Source: Chloroflexi bacterium UBA4733 | Lineage (GTDB): Bacteria > Chloroflexota > UBA4733 | DNA: 28,201 nucleotides | Direction: 5' to 3' | NCBI GenBank assembly: GCA_002404055.1 | Contig: DHIZ01000289.1 | Location: forward strand, 26,772-54,972 | Part shown: one piece after another, positions 16,480-24,832 of the stretch | Numbering within the stretch: position 1 is the stretch's first letter | Layout: every line of letters begins with the position of its first letter | The notes under the pieces: model-generated | Databases searched by the model: none | The model's input: only the letters and a program-made list of their open reading frames with translations | Told to the model about the DNA's origin: nothing | Made by a program: the position numbers and the translations under genes

Positions 16480-18279
16480 ATGGAGCGTACCGGCGCCGAC
16501 ATTATTGCCGACTATCTGGTGCGGGAGGGTGTGCCCTACGCTACCGGCATCCCCGGCCACGGTATCTGGACGCTTGTCGATGCCATGGTGGATCGCGCGC
16601 CGGCACTCACGTTGATCCCCGTGATGCACGAGCAAAGCGCTGTACACCTGGCCGACGGCTATTACCGAGCCAGCGGCAAGCCGTTGGCAGCCTTCACCTC
16701 CATCGGGCCGGGGGCCGCCAATACCGTGGTGGGTGTAGCCACCGCATCGGTCGATTCGACCGCGCTGCTGTTGCTGACAGGCTCCGCCCACACCTATATG
16801 CGCGGCCACTCCGTGCTGCAAGAGGTCGACCGCGTCCACGACGCCAACAACGCCCGCATCTTTGAACCTATCGTCAAGCGCTGGTGGCAACCAGGCAACG
16901 TTGAGGTGCTGCCCTACGTTATGCAGCGCGCTTTTGCGGAGATGCTGTCCGGGCGGCCGGGACCAGTGCTGGTGGACCTGCCGATGGACGTGCAGGCCAA
17001 CGCCGCCGACGTCACGCTGCCCGACCCCGGCGAACGGCGCAGCGCCGGCCGGCCGCGGCCCGATGCCGCGCTGGTGGAGCGGGCGGCGGCGCTGCTCGCC
17101 ACCGCCCAGCGGCCGGTGATCGTGGCCGGCGGCGGCGTCATCAGCGCGGAGGCTTCCGCGTTGTTGGTGCAGGTGGCCGAGCACCTGGGAGCGGCCGTGG
17201 TGACCACCTGGATGGGGAAAGGCGCCATCGCCGAGGACCATGCGCTCAACGCCTGGAGCATCGGCGACACGGCGAGCACCAGCGGCAACACGCTGGCCGC
17301 TACTGCCGACGTTTTGCTGGCGGTCGGCTGTCGTTTCACCGACTGGTCGGCCTCCTCCTACCGACCGGGCGTCACCTTCAGCATCCCGCCCAGCAAGCTG
17401 ATCCAGATCGACATTGATGCCCACGAACTCGGCAAGAACTACCCGCTGGCGGTTGGCCTGCAGGCGGACGCTCAGGCGGCGCTGACGGACCTGCTGGATG
17501 CGCTGCGCGCCATCGGCCCGGCGCGGAAGTACCGCGACACCGCCTACTTTGGTGACATCCAGCGTCAGAAGGCGCGTTGGGAGCAGGTCAAAGCCGAGCG
17601 CCGTGACCGGCCAGGGTTGCCCATGACCCAGGCGCGAGCGATCCACGAGTTGCGTGGCGCGCTCAATCGCCAGGCCATCGTCACCACCGGCGCCGGTGTG
17701 GTGCAGGCGGTGGTGCGCCAGGACTTCCCCGTTTATGAGCCGCGTACACACATCACGTCCGGCGGCTTTTCTACGATGGGCTTCACCGTTCCGGCGGCCA
17801 TCGGCGCGCAACTGGCGCAGCCAGGCCGCCAGGTGGTCGGCGTTGCCGGCGACGGCGACTTTATGCAAACCATGCAGGAGATGGCGGTCGCCGCCATGCA
17901 GGACCTGCCGGTGTTGTTCGTCGTCCTGAACAACTCCGGCTGGATCTCGATCAAGGGCGGCCAGTTGGCCAACTTTGGCCGCACCGCCATGACCGATTTC
18001 CTGCGCAAGGACGGCAGCGTGTATTCGCCCGACTTCGCCGCAGTCGCGCGCAACTTCGGTCTGCACGGCGTGCGGTTGGATGACCCGGCCGGCATCCACC
18101 CGGCCATCCAGCGCGCGCTCGCTACCCACGGTCCGGCACTGGTGGAGATCAGTGTCGCTCGCGATTTCCCAGAGGCCGGTACGACCAAGACCGGCTGGTG
18201 GGACGTGCCGGTCCCGGCCCGGCTAGCCGACCGCCGCGCGGAGTATGAGGCGGGCCGCGCCGAAGAGCAAATGCGCTAG
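16480..18279 (+). CDS. ThDP-dependent enzyme, acetolactate synthase-like
   Basis: 599 residues with the three-domain architecture of the acetohydroxyacid synthase/benzoylformate decarboxylase family. The activating Glu of the PYR domain is E51 (VMHEQSAVHLADGY). The central domain carries RPVIVAGGGVISAEAS, and the PP domain the ThDP/Mg motif GDGD at 457-460 ending in N484-N485 (VVLNNSGWISIKGGQ). ATG 16480 follows GGAGGG at about 7 bases. The sequence lacks the extended N-terminus usual in IolD, so despite the IolE-like neighbour it is not clearly the inositol-pathway hydrolase; an acyloin lyase, 2-oxoacid decarboxylase or sulfoacetaldehyde acetyltransferase-like activity is equally possible. 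The NIPSNAP gene follows 33 bases later and is probably co-transcribed. Confidence 0.88.
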   Translation: MERTGADIIADYLVREGVPYATGIPGHGIWTLVDAMVDRAPALTLIPVMHEQSAVHLADGYYRASGKPLAAFTSIGPGAANTVVGVATASVDSTALLLLTGSAHTYMRGHSVLQEVDRVHDANNARIFEPIVKRWWQPGNVEVLPYVMQRAFAEMLSGRPGPVLVDLPMDVQANAADVTLPDPGERRSAGRPRPDAALVERAAALLATAQRPVIVAGGGVISAEASALLVQVAEHLGAAVVTTWMGKGAIAEDHALNAWSIGDTASTSGNTLAATADVLLAVGCRFTDWSASSYRPGVTFSIPPSKLIQIDIDAHELGKNYPLAVGLQADAQAALTDLLDALRAIGPARKYRDTAYFGDIQRQKARWEQVKAERRDRPGLPMTQARAIHELRGALNRQAIVTTGAGVVQAVVRQDFPVYEPRTHITSGGFSTMGFTVPAAIGAQLAQPGRQVVGVAGDGDFMQTMQEMAVAAMQDLPVLFVVLNNSGWISIKGGQLANFGRTAMTDFLRKDGSVYSPDFAAVARNFGLHGVRLDDPAGIHPAIQRALATHGPALVEISVARDFPEAGTTKTGWWDVPVPARLADRRAEYEAGRAEEQMR

Positions 18280-18312
18280 GGTGCTGCCCTTTCCTGTATT
18301 GGAGGATGGACA

Positions 18313-18633
18313 ATGATCTACGAGCTCCGTATCTACGAAGTTGTGCCCGGACGCATGCCGGCGATGCACGATCGCTTCGCCAACATCACGTCGCGCTTCT
18401 TTGAGAAGCACGGCATCCGGGTGGTGGGCTACTGGACCGACCTGATCGGCAGCAACGACCGCCTGACCTACCTCGTCGCCTGGGACAGCCTGGGGGAGCG
18501 GGAGCAGCGCTGGACTGCCTTCGCGACGGACCCGGAGTGGATCACCGCCCGCAACAAGACGGAAGAGTCGGGGCCTATCGTCGCCCGTGTCACGAACAGC
18601 ATCATGCAACCGACAGCGTACTCGCCACAGTAG
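18313..18633 (+). CDS. NIPSNAP-family protein
   Basis: 106 residues with a ferredoxin-like alpha/beta dimeric barrel: MIYELRIYEVVPGRMPAMHD, the central HGIRVVGYWTDLIGSNDRLTY and YLVAWDSLGEREQRW. NIPSNAP proteins are small and often encoded beside catabolic enzymes; their biochemical role is poorly defined. ATG 18313 follows GGAGG at about 7 bases. Its position right behind the ThDP enzyme suggests it handles or protects an intermediate of that pathway, which is inference. Confidence 0.88.
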   Translation: MIYELRIYEVVPGRMPAMHDRFANITSRFFEKHGIRVVGYWTDLIGSNDRLTYLVAWDSLGEREQRWTAFATDPEWITARNKTEESGPIVARVTNSIMQPTAYSPQ

Positions 18634-18640
18634 CAGTCCC

Positions 18641-18744
18641 GGCGACTAAAGTCGCGGGCTACACGATGCGAAGTCCGCCTACGCGGACTCTTTTCCAGCC
18701 CGCGCAGGCGGGCTTTGCTGGCACAAGCCGCGACTTTAGTCGCC
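18641..18744. repeat. Four-hairpin palindromic repeat (GGCGACTnnAGTCGC family)
   Basis: The outer arms GGCGACTAAAGTCGCGG (18641-18657) and its exact reverse complement (18728-18744) enclose two further hairpins, GTCCGC-CTAC-GCGGAC and AGCCCGC-GCAG-GCGGGCT. Each outer arm can also fold on itself, so the block can form either one cruciform with internal arms or four separate hairpins. It lies between the NIPSNAP and DarA-like stops and may also end transcription. Confidence 0.8.
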
Positions 18745-18808
18745 AGGCGGGCCGCTCGCAAACGGATGCCCGCCCTGGCACATGCACCGCTGAGCCGTCC
18801 CCGCCGGT

Positions 18809-19156
18809 CTACCAGCGTTCGTAGCGCTCCAGGTCGAGAATGAAGACGGTGGCGCCGCCGACGTGTACTTCCAGGGGATAGGTGATGCCGGCAATCGCCG
18901 GATCAACGATCGGCGGCAGGGGGTGGACGTATTGCGACCGGGTCTGGCAGTGTTCAGCGATGGCGCGTAGCGCCTCCGTCAGCCGCTGCGCTTCCACGCC
19001 GACCAGCAGCGTCACGTTGCCCTGTTCCAGAAAGCCGCCGACGCTGCCCACTCGCGTCGGGCCGGGGAAGCCGGCGGCGATCAAGCCGTCGCACACGCCA
19101 CTGGCGTCCAGTTCCTGAATGATCGCCACCAGCAACTGATAGTTTCCGTCGATCAT
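18809..19156 (-). CDS. darA: PII-like cyclic-di-AMP receptor (DarA/PstA family)
   Basis: 115 residues. The hallmark core is present: VGSVGGFLEQGNVTLLVGVE (family STGGFLxxGNTTLLIGVE), HCQTRSQYV in the T-loop region, and the C-terminal EVHVGGATVFILDLERYERW (family VEVGGATVFVLxVERFE). It should form a trimer that binds c-di-AMP and signals to a partner, as in Firmicutes DarA/PstA. ATG 19156 (MIDGNYQLLVAIIQELD) is chosen from family length; no strong Shine-Dalgarno is visible. No diadenylate cyclase is in the window. It is divergent from the secreted glycosidase gene. Confidence 0.85.
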   Translation of the reverse strand: MIDGNYQLLVAIIQELDASGVCDGLIAAGFPGPTRVGSVGGFLEQGNVTLLVGVEAQRLTEALRAIAEHCQTRSQYVHPLPPIVDPAIAGITYPLEVHVGGATVFILDLERYERW

Positions 19157-19352
19157 GCCACCAGCCGCCGGGCTGCACACGGCGCTGCGCGTGTTGCCCG
19201 GCGTTCCCCTCCAATGTTGCTCCCCGGAGGCATAGCGTACAGTGCGCGCGCCAATCGTGTTGCTCGGTACCGCGTAGCCAATGTGGTGGGAGCGGACATA
19301 CCCGGTCAGTTATGCTGCTTCCGGGTCATGCGATGGACAAGGAGCATCTACT

Positions 19353-20582
19353 ATGCTGTGGCGACTGCGGCGCTGGCTGCCAATCATCATGCTCGTTGGG
19401 GCACTCAGCCCCTGGACTGCCGGCCGTGCCGCAGCGGCTTGCACCTTTCAGCTCGGGTTTGCTGCGCTGCAGCAGTTGATCCCCAGTCAGGTCGGTATCT
19501 GTTCGGAGGATGAGGGCCACAACCCGGCCAACGGTGACGGCATTCAGCATACCTCCGGCGGCCTGCTCGTCTGGCGCAAGGCGGATAACTGGACGGTCTT
19601 TACCGACGGGTATCGCACCTGGATCAACGGCCCCTACGGCCTGGTTGACCGCCTGAACAGTGAGCGCTTCCCCTGGGAGGCCGGCTTCGCCGGCGATCCG
19701 CGCTTCGCGGTGATTATGACATCCGATGCGTCCGGCGTTGTACACGCGTTGGACACCCTGCACGCCAGTTGGTTCATCGGGGGTGCGCCCGACGCGCTCG
19801 CCTATGCCCCGACCCACGTGTTGGAAACCGGTGGCGACCTCACCGCGCTGGCCGCGCTGGCCCGACTCTACCCTGGCCGCGCCTGGACCATGGGCGCGGA
19901 GCCCAACGGCATCTCGATGACCGACGCCCTTTCGCAGCCGGCAGCCTACGCGCAGCGCCTCCACAACGTTGCCACGACGCTGCATAACGCCGATCCCACG
20001 GCGCTGCTGATCGGGCCGGATGTCCTCAACTGGACGGCCAACTGCGTGGGCTGCGGTGGCATGATCACTGGAAAGGACTGGACAGACCAGTTGCGTGCTG
20101 ACTACCTGGCGGATTACGGCCAGGACGTGCCTTTCGATGTCTGGACGATCCACACCTATCCCCTCGATTGGCAAAACCTGCCGACCGTGAATTACCAGCT
20201 CATGGAGCAGCAACTGATGGACCTCCGGCAGTACCTCGACGCGATCCCGGCGCAGCGGGGCAAACCAATCTGGGACACAGAGCTGGGTGTCCACTGGGGT
20301 TACACCGGCTATGGTTTCCAAACCATCGACGGCAAGAGCGAAGTGGCGCCCACCGGGCAACTACGCTCCGACCTGGTGGCGAACTACTTCCAGCAGATGC
20401 TGGGCTGGTTGGAGCAGAACGGCGCGCAGTACAACATCACGCGCTGGTTTGTTTACTCCTCCTACAACCCCGATGCGCCGGGCGACCATGCCGGCGCCAT
20501 CTCGCTGCTGGACGGAGCGGGGCCGGACGCGCGGCTGACCGCCTATGGCAAGATGTTCGCAGCAGCGGCAACGGGAAAGTAA
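19353..20582 (+). CDS. Secreted glycoside hydrolase-like TIM-barrel protein (paralogue 1)
   Basis: 409 residues. A signal peptide (LRRWLPIIMLVGALS to about AAAA at residue 30) precedes a beta/alpha-barrel domain. Clan GH-A-like catalytic positions are seen: acid/base Glu in WTMGAEPNGISM and nucleophile Glu in IWDTELGVHWGYTGYG. A CVGCGGM disulfide-like pair and the VWTIHTYPLDW strand are conserved with the paralogue at 26686. ATG 19353 follows GGAG at 9 bases. It probably cleaves or transfers a surface polysaccharide outside the cell; the substrate is unknown and the GH family not certain. Convergent with the DUF4012 gene, 32 bases apart. Confidence 0.8.
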   Translation: MLWRLRRWLPIIMLVGALSPWTAGRAAAACTFQLGFAALQQLIPSQVGICSEDEGHNPANGDGIQHTSGGLLVWRKADNWTVFTDGYRTWINGPYGLVDRLNSERFPWEAGFAGDPRFAVIMTSDASGVVHALDTLHASWFIGGAPDALAYAPTHVLETGGDLTALAALARLYPGRAWTMGAEPNGISMTDALSQPAAYAQRLHNVATTLHNADPTALLIGPDVLNWTANCVGCGGMITGKDWTDQLRADYLADYGQDVPFDVWTIHTYPLDWQNLPTVNYQLMEQQLMDLRQYLDAIPAQRGKPIWDTELGVHWGYTGYGFQTIDGKSEVAPTGQLRSDLVANYFQQMLGWLEQNGAQYNITRWFVYSSYNPDAPGDHAGAISLLDGAGPDARLTAYGKMFAAAATGK

Positions 20583-20614
20583 CGGTTACGGTCCCCTACA
20601 ACGATGCAGGCCCC

Positions 20615-22588
20615 TCACGACGGCTTCGCGCCCACCGTACACTCGGCAGGGACGGCGAACTGGTGGGTGCTGAAGGGACCTTTGAGGCCCGCCACCAGTT
20701 CGTCGGCAATGCAGGCGCGGTCCCAGGTTGGTACCGACGCCGGACGCCCGGCTGCCGCAGCGACCGGGAAGAACCAGCGCTGATCGTGGATGAGGCTGGC
20801 GCTGGTGTTGGTCAGTTGGCTGCCGTTGGGCGCGAGGACGTGGAGCTGGAACTGGATCGGTTGGATGCCGGGTTGCACCTGCACGTGTAGCGCGTAGCCG
20901 TTGCCCTGGGGGCCGGCAACGACGGCAGCGGGGACATGGTACGTCACGGTGACGACGCGCGTCGCCCCGCGGGGGATGACGGCATAGCCGGAGGCGACGA
21001 CGTGGCCGCTCTCGGTGCTGATCGGCCAGACCTCGGCCACGCCCGCCAGGTGGACGGCTGAGGCCCCAGCGGGGAGGTAAAGGCGGAGGAAGTCGCGGAA
21101 GTCGGTCGTCTTGGCGCCGGGGTCTATCGGCAATGGGAAGCGATTGCTGATGCTGATGACGCTGGTGACGTCGGCGCTGCCGTCCGCCGCCGGCTTCACG
21201 GTGTCGTTCATGCTGCGGGCAATGCTCTCGTCGATCTTGTTGTCGCTCATGCTTATCTCGTCCAGCAGCAGGTAATCGCCGGGCGGCGTGGCGATGGCGC
21301 CATCCCAGCCCAGCTCGGCGACGACCGCCGCCGCGTCGGGGGAGTTGAAGGCGAGCAAGACGTGCTTGTCGTTCAGCAGCGGCAGGAGCGCCGCGCCGAG
21401 CGTGGTCGGCGAGAGGTGCGGGTTTTGTGTCAGGCGGGTCGCCAGGGCCTGCGCCACCAGCACCAGGAACTGCTTGCCGATCGCCTGGTCCGCCGGCGGC
21501 TGGCCGGCGCCGCGACCTTCGTAGTAATTGGCGAGATCGACCACGTTGTCGGCGGTGACCGTGACGTGCTGGGCCGGCAGGTCGACCGGGCCGGTGACGC
21601 GCAGCAGCGTCTGCACCAGCGCCGGGTCGAAGGCGATCACACCGGAGAGCGGCGCCGGCTGATCGGCCTGGGAGAAGCGCTCCAGAACCCGCGCTGTGGT
21701 CGGGAAGTCGGGATACCAGTTGGCGTCCTGCATATCCATGCAGCAGTAGCCGAAGTAGCGCTGCACCGGCGGCGTCTGCAACGGCCAGTCCCGCTGGGGA
21801 TCGCGCACATTCTCCCATGCGGTGTACGCCTGGTATTTCAGGCTGGTGATCTGCCCCCTGTCAACGCTGAGTATTCCCCAGGAGCCGAGGAAGCCGCCGG
21901 TGGGGCGCAGGTCGGCAGGATCCTGGGCGACCACCAGATACGACTGTTGACCGTCTGCTCCCAGCAGCGCTGGGGCGATAATCGCCAGGCGCAGGCCATC
22001 CTGAGCCAGGGGCAGGTAGCGCTGCTCTTGCGTAAGGGAGGACTGCAGCGAGCGCGCCAGCCGCCCGCCCCGCACCAGGTGCAACTCGCGGTCCAGGTTG
22101 GCGGAGGCAAGCAGCGCGGCAGCCAGTGCCGGTTGGTCCTGTTGGAGCTGTTGCAGCACCTGCTCACGATGATCGCCGGCCGCCGCTTCCTGAGCCAGCA
22201 GCGGCGTGAGGGTGTGCAGCAACGTTGATGCCAGCGCATCGCCATCCTCAACGGCGGTCAACACGGCCAGCGTCTGCTGCAGCTCCAACGCCGGCGTCCG
22301 CTGCTGCAGCGCCGGCGCCAGCAGCGGCCGGTACTGCTCAACAGCAGCGAGCAGCACCTGCGCCCCACTCCCAGCAGCCGTCAGATCGGTTTGTGCCTGC
22401 TGCAGCGCCGCCGCATCTGGCTGAGAAAGCGAGAGGCCGGTCAGGACGTGCAGGGCGTCGCGCGCCGAAGCCGGTGTGCTACGCGCCACCCGCTCCAGGC
22501 GCAGCCCCTCGCGTGCCACGACCACAGCGCCGGCTGCCTCCAGGAGCAGCAGCAGCAAACCGGTGATGAAGAGGAGGCGTTTCAGCAT
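20615..22588 (-). CDS. DUF4012 protein, membrane-anchored, extracytoplasmic
   Basis: 657 residues. The N-terminal LLFITGLLLLLLEAAGAVVV helix anchors it; a Gln/Leu-rich helical stretch (about residues 45-190) comes next, then the DUF4012 core: YLVVAQDPADLRPTGGFLGS, GDYLLLDEISMSDNKIDESI and the beta-rich C-terminal half. DUF4012 proteins occur in exopolysaccharide and surface-glycan clusters of Actinobacteria and Chloroflexota, with undefined activity; related to LytR-CpsA-Psr neighbours by context. ATG 22588 comes 6 bases after the sugar-transferase stop, so the two are surely co-transcribed. The last 30 residues include two Cys. Confidence 0.85.
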   Translation of the reverse strand: MLKRLLFITGLLLLLLEAAGAVVVAREGLRLERVARSTPASARDALHVLTGLSLSQPDAAALQQAQTDLTAAGSGAQVLLAAVEQYRPLLAPALQQRTPALELQQTLAVLTAVEDGDALASTLLHTLTPLLAQEAAAGDHREQVLQQLQQDQPALAAALLASANLDRELHLVRGGRLARSLQSSLTQEQRYLPLAQDGLRLAIIAPALLGADGQQSYLVVAQDPADLRPTGGFLGSWGILSVDRGQITSLKYQAYTAWENVRDPQRDWPLQTPPVQRYFGYCCMDMQDANWYPDFPTTARVLERFSQADQPAPLSGVIAFDPALVQTLLRVTGPVDLPAQHVTVTADNVVDLANYYEGRGAGQPPADQAIGKQFLVLVAQALATRLTQNPHLSPTTLGAALLPLLNDKHVLLAFNSPDAAAVVAELGWDGAIATPPGDYLLLDEISMSDNKIDESIARSMNDTVKPAADGSADVTSVISISNRFPLPIDPGAKTTDFRDFLRLYLPAGASAVHLAGVAEVWPISTESGHVVASGYAVIPRGATRVVTVTYHVPAAVVAGPQGNGYALHVQVQPGIQPIQFQLHVLAPNGSQLTNTSASLIHDQRWFFPVAAAAGRPASVPTWDRACIADELVAGLKGPFSTHQFAVPAECTVGAKPS

Positions 22589-22594
22589 GAGGTG

Positions 22595-23338
22595 TCAGGA
22601 GGCTCCTGCCCCGCGCAGCACGGCCGGGATGGTCGCAAGCAGGATCTTGATGTCCAGCAGCAGGTTCCAATCGCGGATATAGGCGAGGTCCAGGGCCAGC
22701 CACTCCTCGAAGTCGACGATGCGGTTGCGGCCGCTGATCTGCCAGAGGCAGGTCAGGCCGGGCTTCACCTGGAGCTTGCGGCGCTGCTCCGGCGTGAAGT
22801 GCCGGTATTCGCTCTGCAGCGGCGGCCGCGGCCCGACCAGGCTGAGGTCGCCCTGGAGCACGCTCACCAGTTGCGGCAACTCGTCGATGCTGAGCTTGCG
22901 CAGCAGCTTGCCGATGCGCGTCACGCGCGGATCGTTCTTCATCTTGAAGACGGGGCCGCGCATCTCGTTCTGCGCCAGCAGGTCCGCCTTGAGGGCGTCG
23001 GCGTTGATGACCATCGTGCGGAACTTGTAGCTGACCAGCGGGCGGCCACCCTGGCCGACCACGGGCCAGCGATAGAGTGTCGGACCCGGCGAGGTCAGTT
23101 TGATGGCCAGCGCCGAAGCGAAGAGCAGGGGACTCAGGGCGCAAAGGGCGCAACTGGCGCCGACGATATCGAGCAGCCGCTTGCCGGCCTGCTGGACGGC
23201 GTGGCCCGGCTGCTCCGCCGGCGCAACCGGCAGCGCTGCCACCGCCCCCGGGCGTTCCGCCACTGCTGCCATCTGCCCGCCGTTCTCTCCCAAGCCTGGC
23301 TGAGTGTACCGCTCGGCAGCACGCGCGCAGGCACTCAT
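22595..23338 (-). CDS. Undecaprenyl-phosphate sugar phosphotransferase (bacterial sugar transferase)
   Basis: 247 residues, Bac_transf family (WbaP/PglC-type catalytic domain with a single re-entrant helix [20 protein letters not shown]). Core motifs are [53 protein letters not shown] with the catalytic Asp-Glu, [10 protein letters not shown], and [14 protein letters not shown]. It transfers a sugar phosphate to undecaprenyl phosphate, the first step of exopolysaccharide or O-antigen repeat synthesis. ATG 23338 overlaps the stop of the upstream antitoxin-like ORF as ATGA. Two partial copies of this gene lie at 24701-24803 and 26530-26592. Confidence 0.93.
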   Translation of the reverse strand: MSACARAAERYTQPGLGENGGQMAAVAERPGAVAALPVAPAEQPGHAVQQAGKRLLDIVGASCALCALSPLLFASALAIKLTSPGPTLYRWPVVGQGGRPLVSYKFRTMVINADALKADLLAQNEMRGPVFKMKNDPRVTRIGKLLRKLSIDELPQLVSVLQGDLSLVGPRPPLQSEYRHFTPEQRRKLQVKPGLTCLWQISGRNRIVDFEEWLALDLAYIRDWNLLLDIKILLATIPAVLRGAGAS

Positions 23339-23637
23339 TCGTCTTTCGCCGCGTATGCCTCCGCCAGGTATCGATGCTTGTCACCGGCAACATCTGTGGA
23401 CGCTCCCGGCGCTACGTACATCCCCACCAGGTCCCAAAACGTATCATCGCTCCGCAGGTACGTGCTTCGCCGACGGCCGCGTGCCGTTCGCGTTGCTGGA
23501 CGCGGTGGCAGGGGCGCGCCAACCTCCTCGCTGGCAATGCGGAGCGCCTCGGGCCAACCAGCCGTCCTGACCTGTTCAGCCGAATGCACCAACTCCGGGC
23601 TATGCCGGACATCGCTTGACTCTACGTGTCTCGTCAT
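23335..23637 (-). CDS. Antitoxin-like small protein coupled to the sugar transferase
   Basis: 100 residues from ATG 23637, with AGAGG about 7 bases upstream. The C-terminal half (LRSDDTFWDLVGMYV, then [19 protein letters not shown]) matches a motif I know from VapB-type antitoxins: D-D-x-hydrophobic-W-x-x-x-G followed by D-V-x-x-x-K-x-x-Y-L-A-E. The N-terminal part (VRTAGWPEALRIASEEV) is helical; an Arg-rich linker joins them. Such genes are normally followed at once by a PIN toxin. Here the TGA overlaps the ATG of the sugar transferase (ATGA), so transfer of the coupling to a glycan gene is implied. Real expression seems likely, function uncertain. Confidence 0.65.
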   Translation of the reverse strand: MTRHVESSDVRHSPELVHSAEQVRTAGWPEALRIASEEVGAPLPPRPATRTARGRRRSTYLRSDDTFWDLVGMYVAPGASTDVAGDKHRYLAEAYAAKDE

Positions 23638-23731
23638 GTGCTACCTCTTTGCGCATCGTGATCGACGACCACCCGGAATGCGCACCGATAAGTATAGCGG
23701 GTTGCCTTCGGCACGTGCGAACTGCAAGTCT

Positions 23732-23824
23732 ATCTGCAACGGCTGCGGCGGCATGGTCAGCGGCGAAGCCTGGACGGTGGCCATGCGCAACGCCTACCTG
23801 GCTGCCAATGGCCAGGACCTGCCG
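23732..23824 (+). pseudogene. Fragment of a third glycoside hydrolase-like paralogue
   Basis: About 31 codons (ICNGCGGMVSGEAWTVAMRN, then AYLAANGQDLP) align without gap to CVGCGGMTTGQAWTEAMRQA at 27316 onward and to CVGCGGMITGKDWTDQLRAD in the copy at 19353. Nothing recognisable of that gene lies on either side, so it is a relic. Confidence 0.75.
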
Positions 23825-23833
23825 CGCCAAGAG

Positions 23834-24193
23834 CTACGAGTAGGACCGGCGAGTAGGAGAGGCTGCTTCTTCCTCGTACAGCATTGCCATCGACCTGACG
23901 TCCGGCCACGACAGATGCAACCTGACGAAGATCGGTTGCAACTCGTCCAAGCGGCGCAGCAGCGGCAACAGGTTCCTCTGTTGCCGGGGGGCCATCCTGC
24001 CCTGGTGGAAGTCGGCGATCATGTTTCTCACGGCGCCAGCGTAGTTGTCCCACTCCAGCGCATAGCTGGCACGTTCCCAGTCCGCCAGGTCTTGCCACTC
24101 GGCCGCAACTTCGTCCATGTCCTGGGTCATTTCCCAGACCGCCTCGAGCCGTAGCTCGTTCCTGCGCGCTATGTCTTCAGATGTCGCAACCAT
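23834..24193 (-). CDS. Hypothetical protein, possible immunity/antitoxin partner
   Basis: 119 residues, mostly helical, acidic and Trp-rich at the front (VWEMTQDMDEVAAEWQDLAD) and basic in the middle (GRMAPRQQRNLLPLLRRLDE). ATG 24193 has GGAGA about 9 bases upstream and lies inside the preceding gene, a 25-base overlap that implies translational coupling. No family is recognised. Small, helical and encoded immediately behind a toxin-like ORF, it is placed like an immunity protein or antitoxin; that is context only. Confidence 0.6.
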   Translation of the reverse strand: MVATSEDIARRNELRLEAVWEMTQDMDEVAAEWQDLADWERASYALEWDNYAGAVRNMIADFHQGRMAPRQQRNLLPLLRRLDELQPIFVRLHLSWPDVRSMAMLYEEEAASPTRRSYS

Positions 24194-24591
24194 ATCACGT
24201 TCTCCCTGGATGGCGAGGACAGTATGCCATTGAGGCCCTCTTGCAATTGATAGGCCGTAACCCAATGACTCGTATCTACCCGGTACTCAATGAGCATCAA
24301 GTCCGAACCATCTTCTCCTCTCCCTCCCTTCGGCGTCCAGGCGACGACGCCCAGTTGCAACGCTCCCCCGTATCGGCTGACGAAGACGCCACTGTTGGTT
24401 TGCCGCACGGCAATCCTGGCGAAGTCCACGTACTGGTCGCGCGTGGTGCCTTGGGGAAACTCATCCCGGTGTCTATAGTAGTGTACGTCGAGCGTTGGGG
24501 CCATCCTCGCCTGAATGTACCGTCTGATGTTCCCCCGTACTCGCTCGAGGGCAGCCGGATCAAATCCTGCTCGTTCCACGTGGCGTAGCAC
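24169..24591 (-). CDS. Hypothetical protein with toxin-like (BECR-type) layout
   Basis: 140 residues from GTG 24591, with GAGG about 10 bases upstream. The open frame and convincing protein sequence extend further up to 24681 (TTDDINRLIERAEITGTLGD) without a standard start, so the 5' end may be truncated next to the repeat at 24701. The pattern YYRHRDEFPQGTTRDQYVDFAR, then LMLIEYRVDTSHWVTAYQ (each given with its first 20 or so residues) resembles the RH-x-x-EF-x-x-x-T-x-x-QY and strand-x-x-x-TAY layout of C-terminal toxins of the BECR ribonuclease fold. This is pattern recognition, not an established assignment. It overlaps the following gene by 25 bases. Confidence 0.55.
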   Translation of the reverse strand: MLRHVERAGFDPAALERVRGNIRRYIQARMAPTLDVHYYRHRDEFPQGTTRDQYVDFARIAVRQTNSGVFVSRYGGALQLGVVAWTPKGGRGEDGSDLMLIEYRVDTSHWVTAYQLQEGLNGILSSPSRENVIWLRHLKT

Positions 24592-24700
24592 CCTCTCAAG
24601 ATCCTCATCTCCGAGCGTACCCGTGATCTCGGCGCGCTCTATGAGCCGGTTTATGTCATCCGTCGTGCTTTGGGGAATCGCTCAATCTCCCTCACCTCCC

Positions 24701-24803
24701 GGCGCAGCCGGCAGCGCCGCCCCCGCCCTCGGGCGTTCCGCCACCGCTGCCATCTGCCCGCCGTTCTCTCCCAAGCGTGGCTGAGTGTACCGCTCGGCAG
24801 CAC
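24701..24803 (-). pseudogene. Copy of the 5' end of the sugar-transferase gene
   Basis: 103 bases matching 23220-23322 with about 6 mismatches, same orientation. It encodes [20 protein letters not shown] and a few more residues of the sugar-transferase N-terminus, then diverges. It lies just upstream of the toxin-like gene pair. Confidence 0.85.
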
Positions 24804-24832
24804 AACCACGGAACAGGGCCGTATTTGCCTGC

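Noticed and set aside
16414..18129. 571-codon minus-strand frame opposite the ThDP enzyme
   Set aside because: Antisense to a gene with clear family motifs; composition is shadow-like and no domain is recognisable.
18634..18808. Reading the palindromes at 18641-18744 as a simple terminator
   Set aside because: They lack a clear T-run in the right place and the same palindromes recur elsewhere, so a repeat is the better description, although they might also stop transcription.
22391..24154. 587-codon plus-strand frame across the sugar transferase and antitoxin-like genes
   Set aside because: It is antisense to two supported genes; only the 31-codon part at 23732-23824 resembles a protein family, and that is annotated as a fragment.
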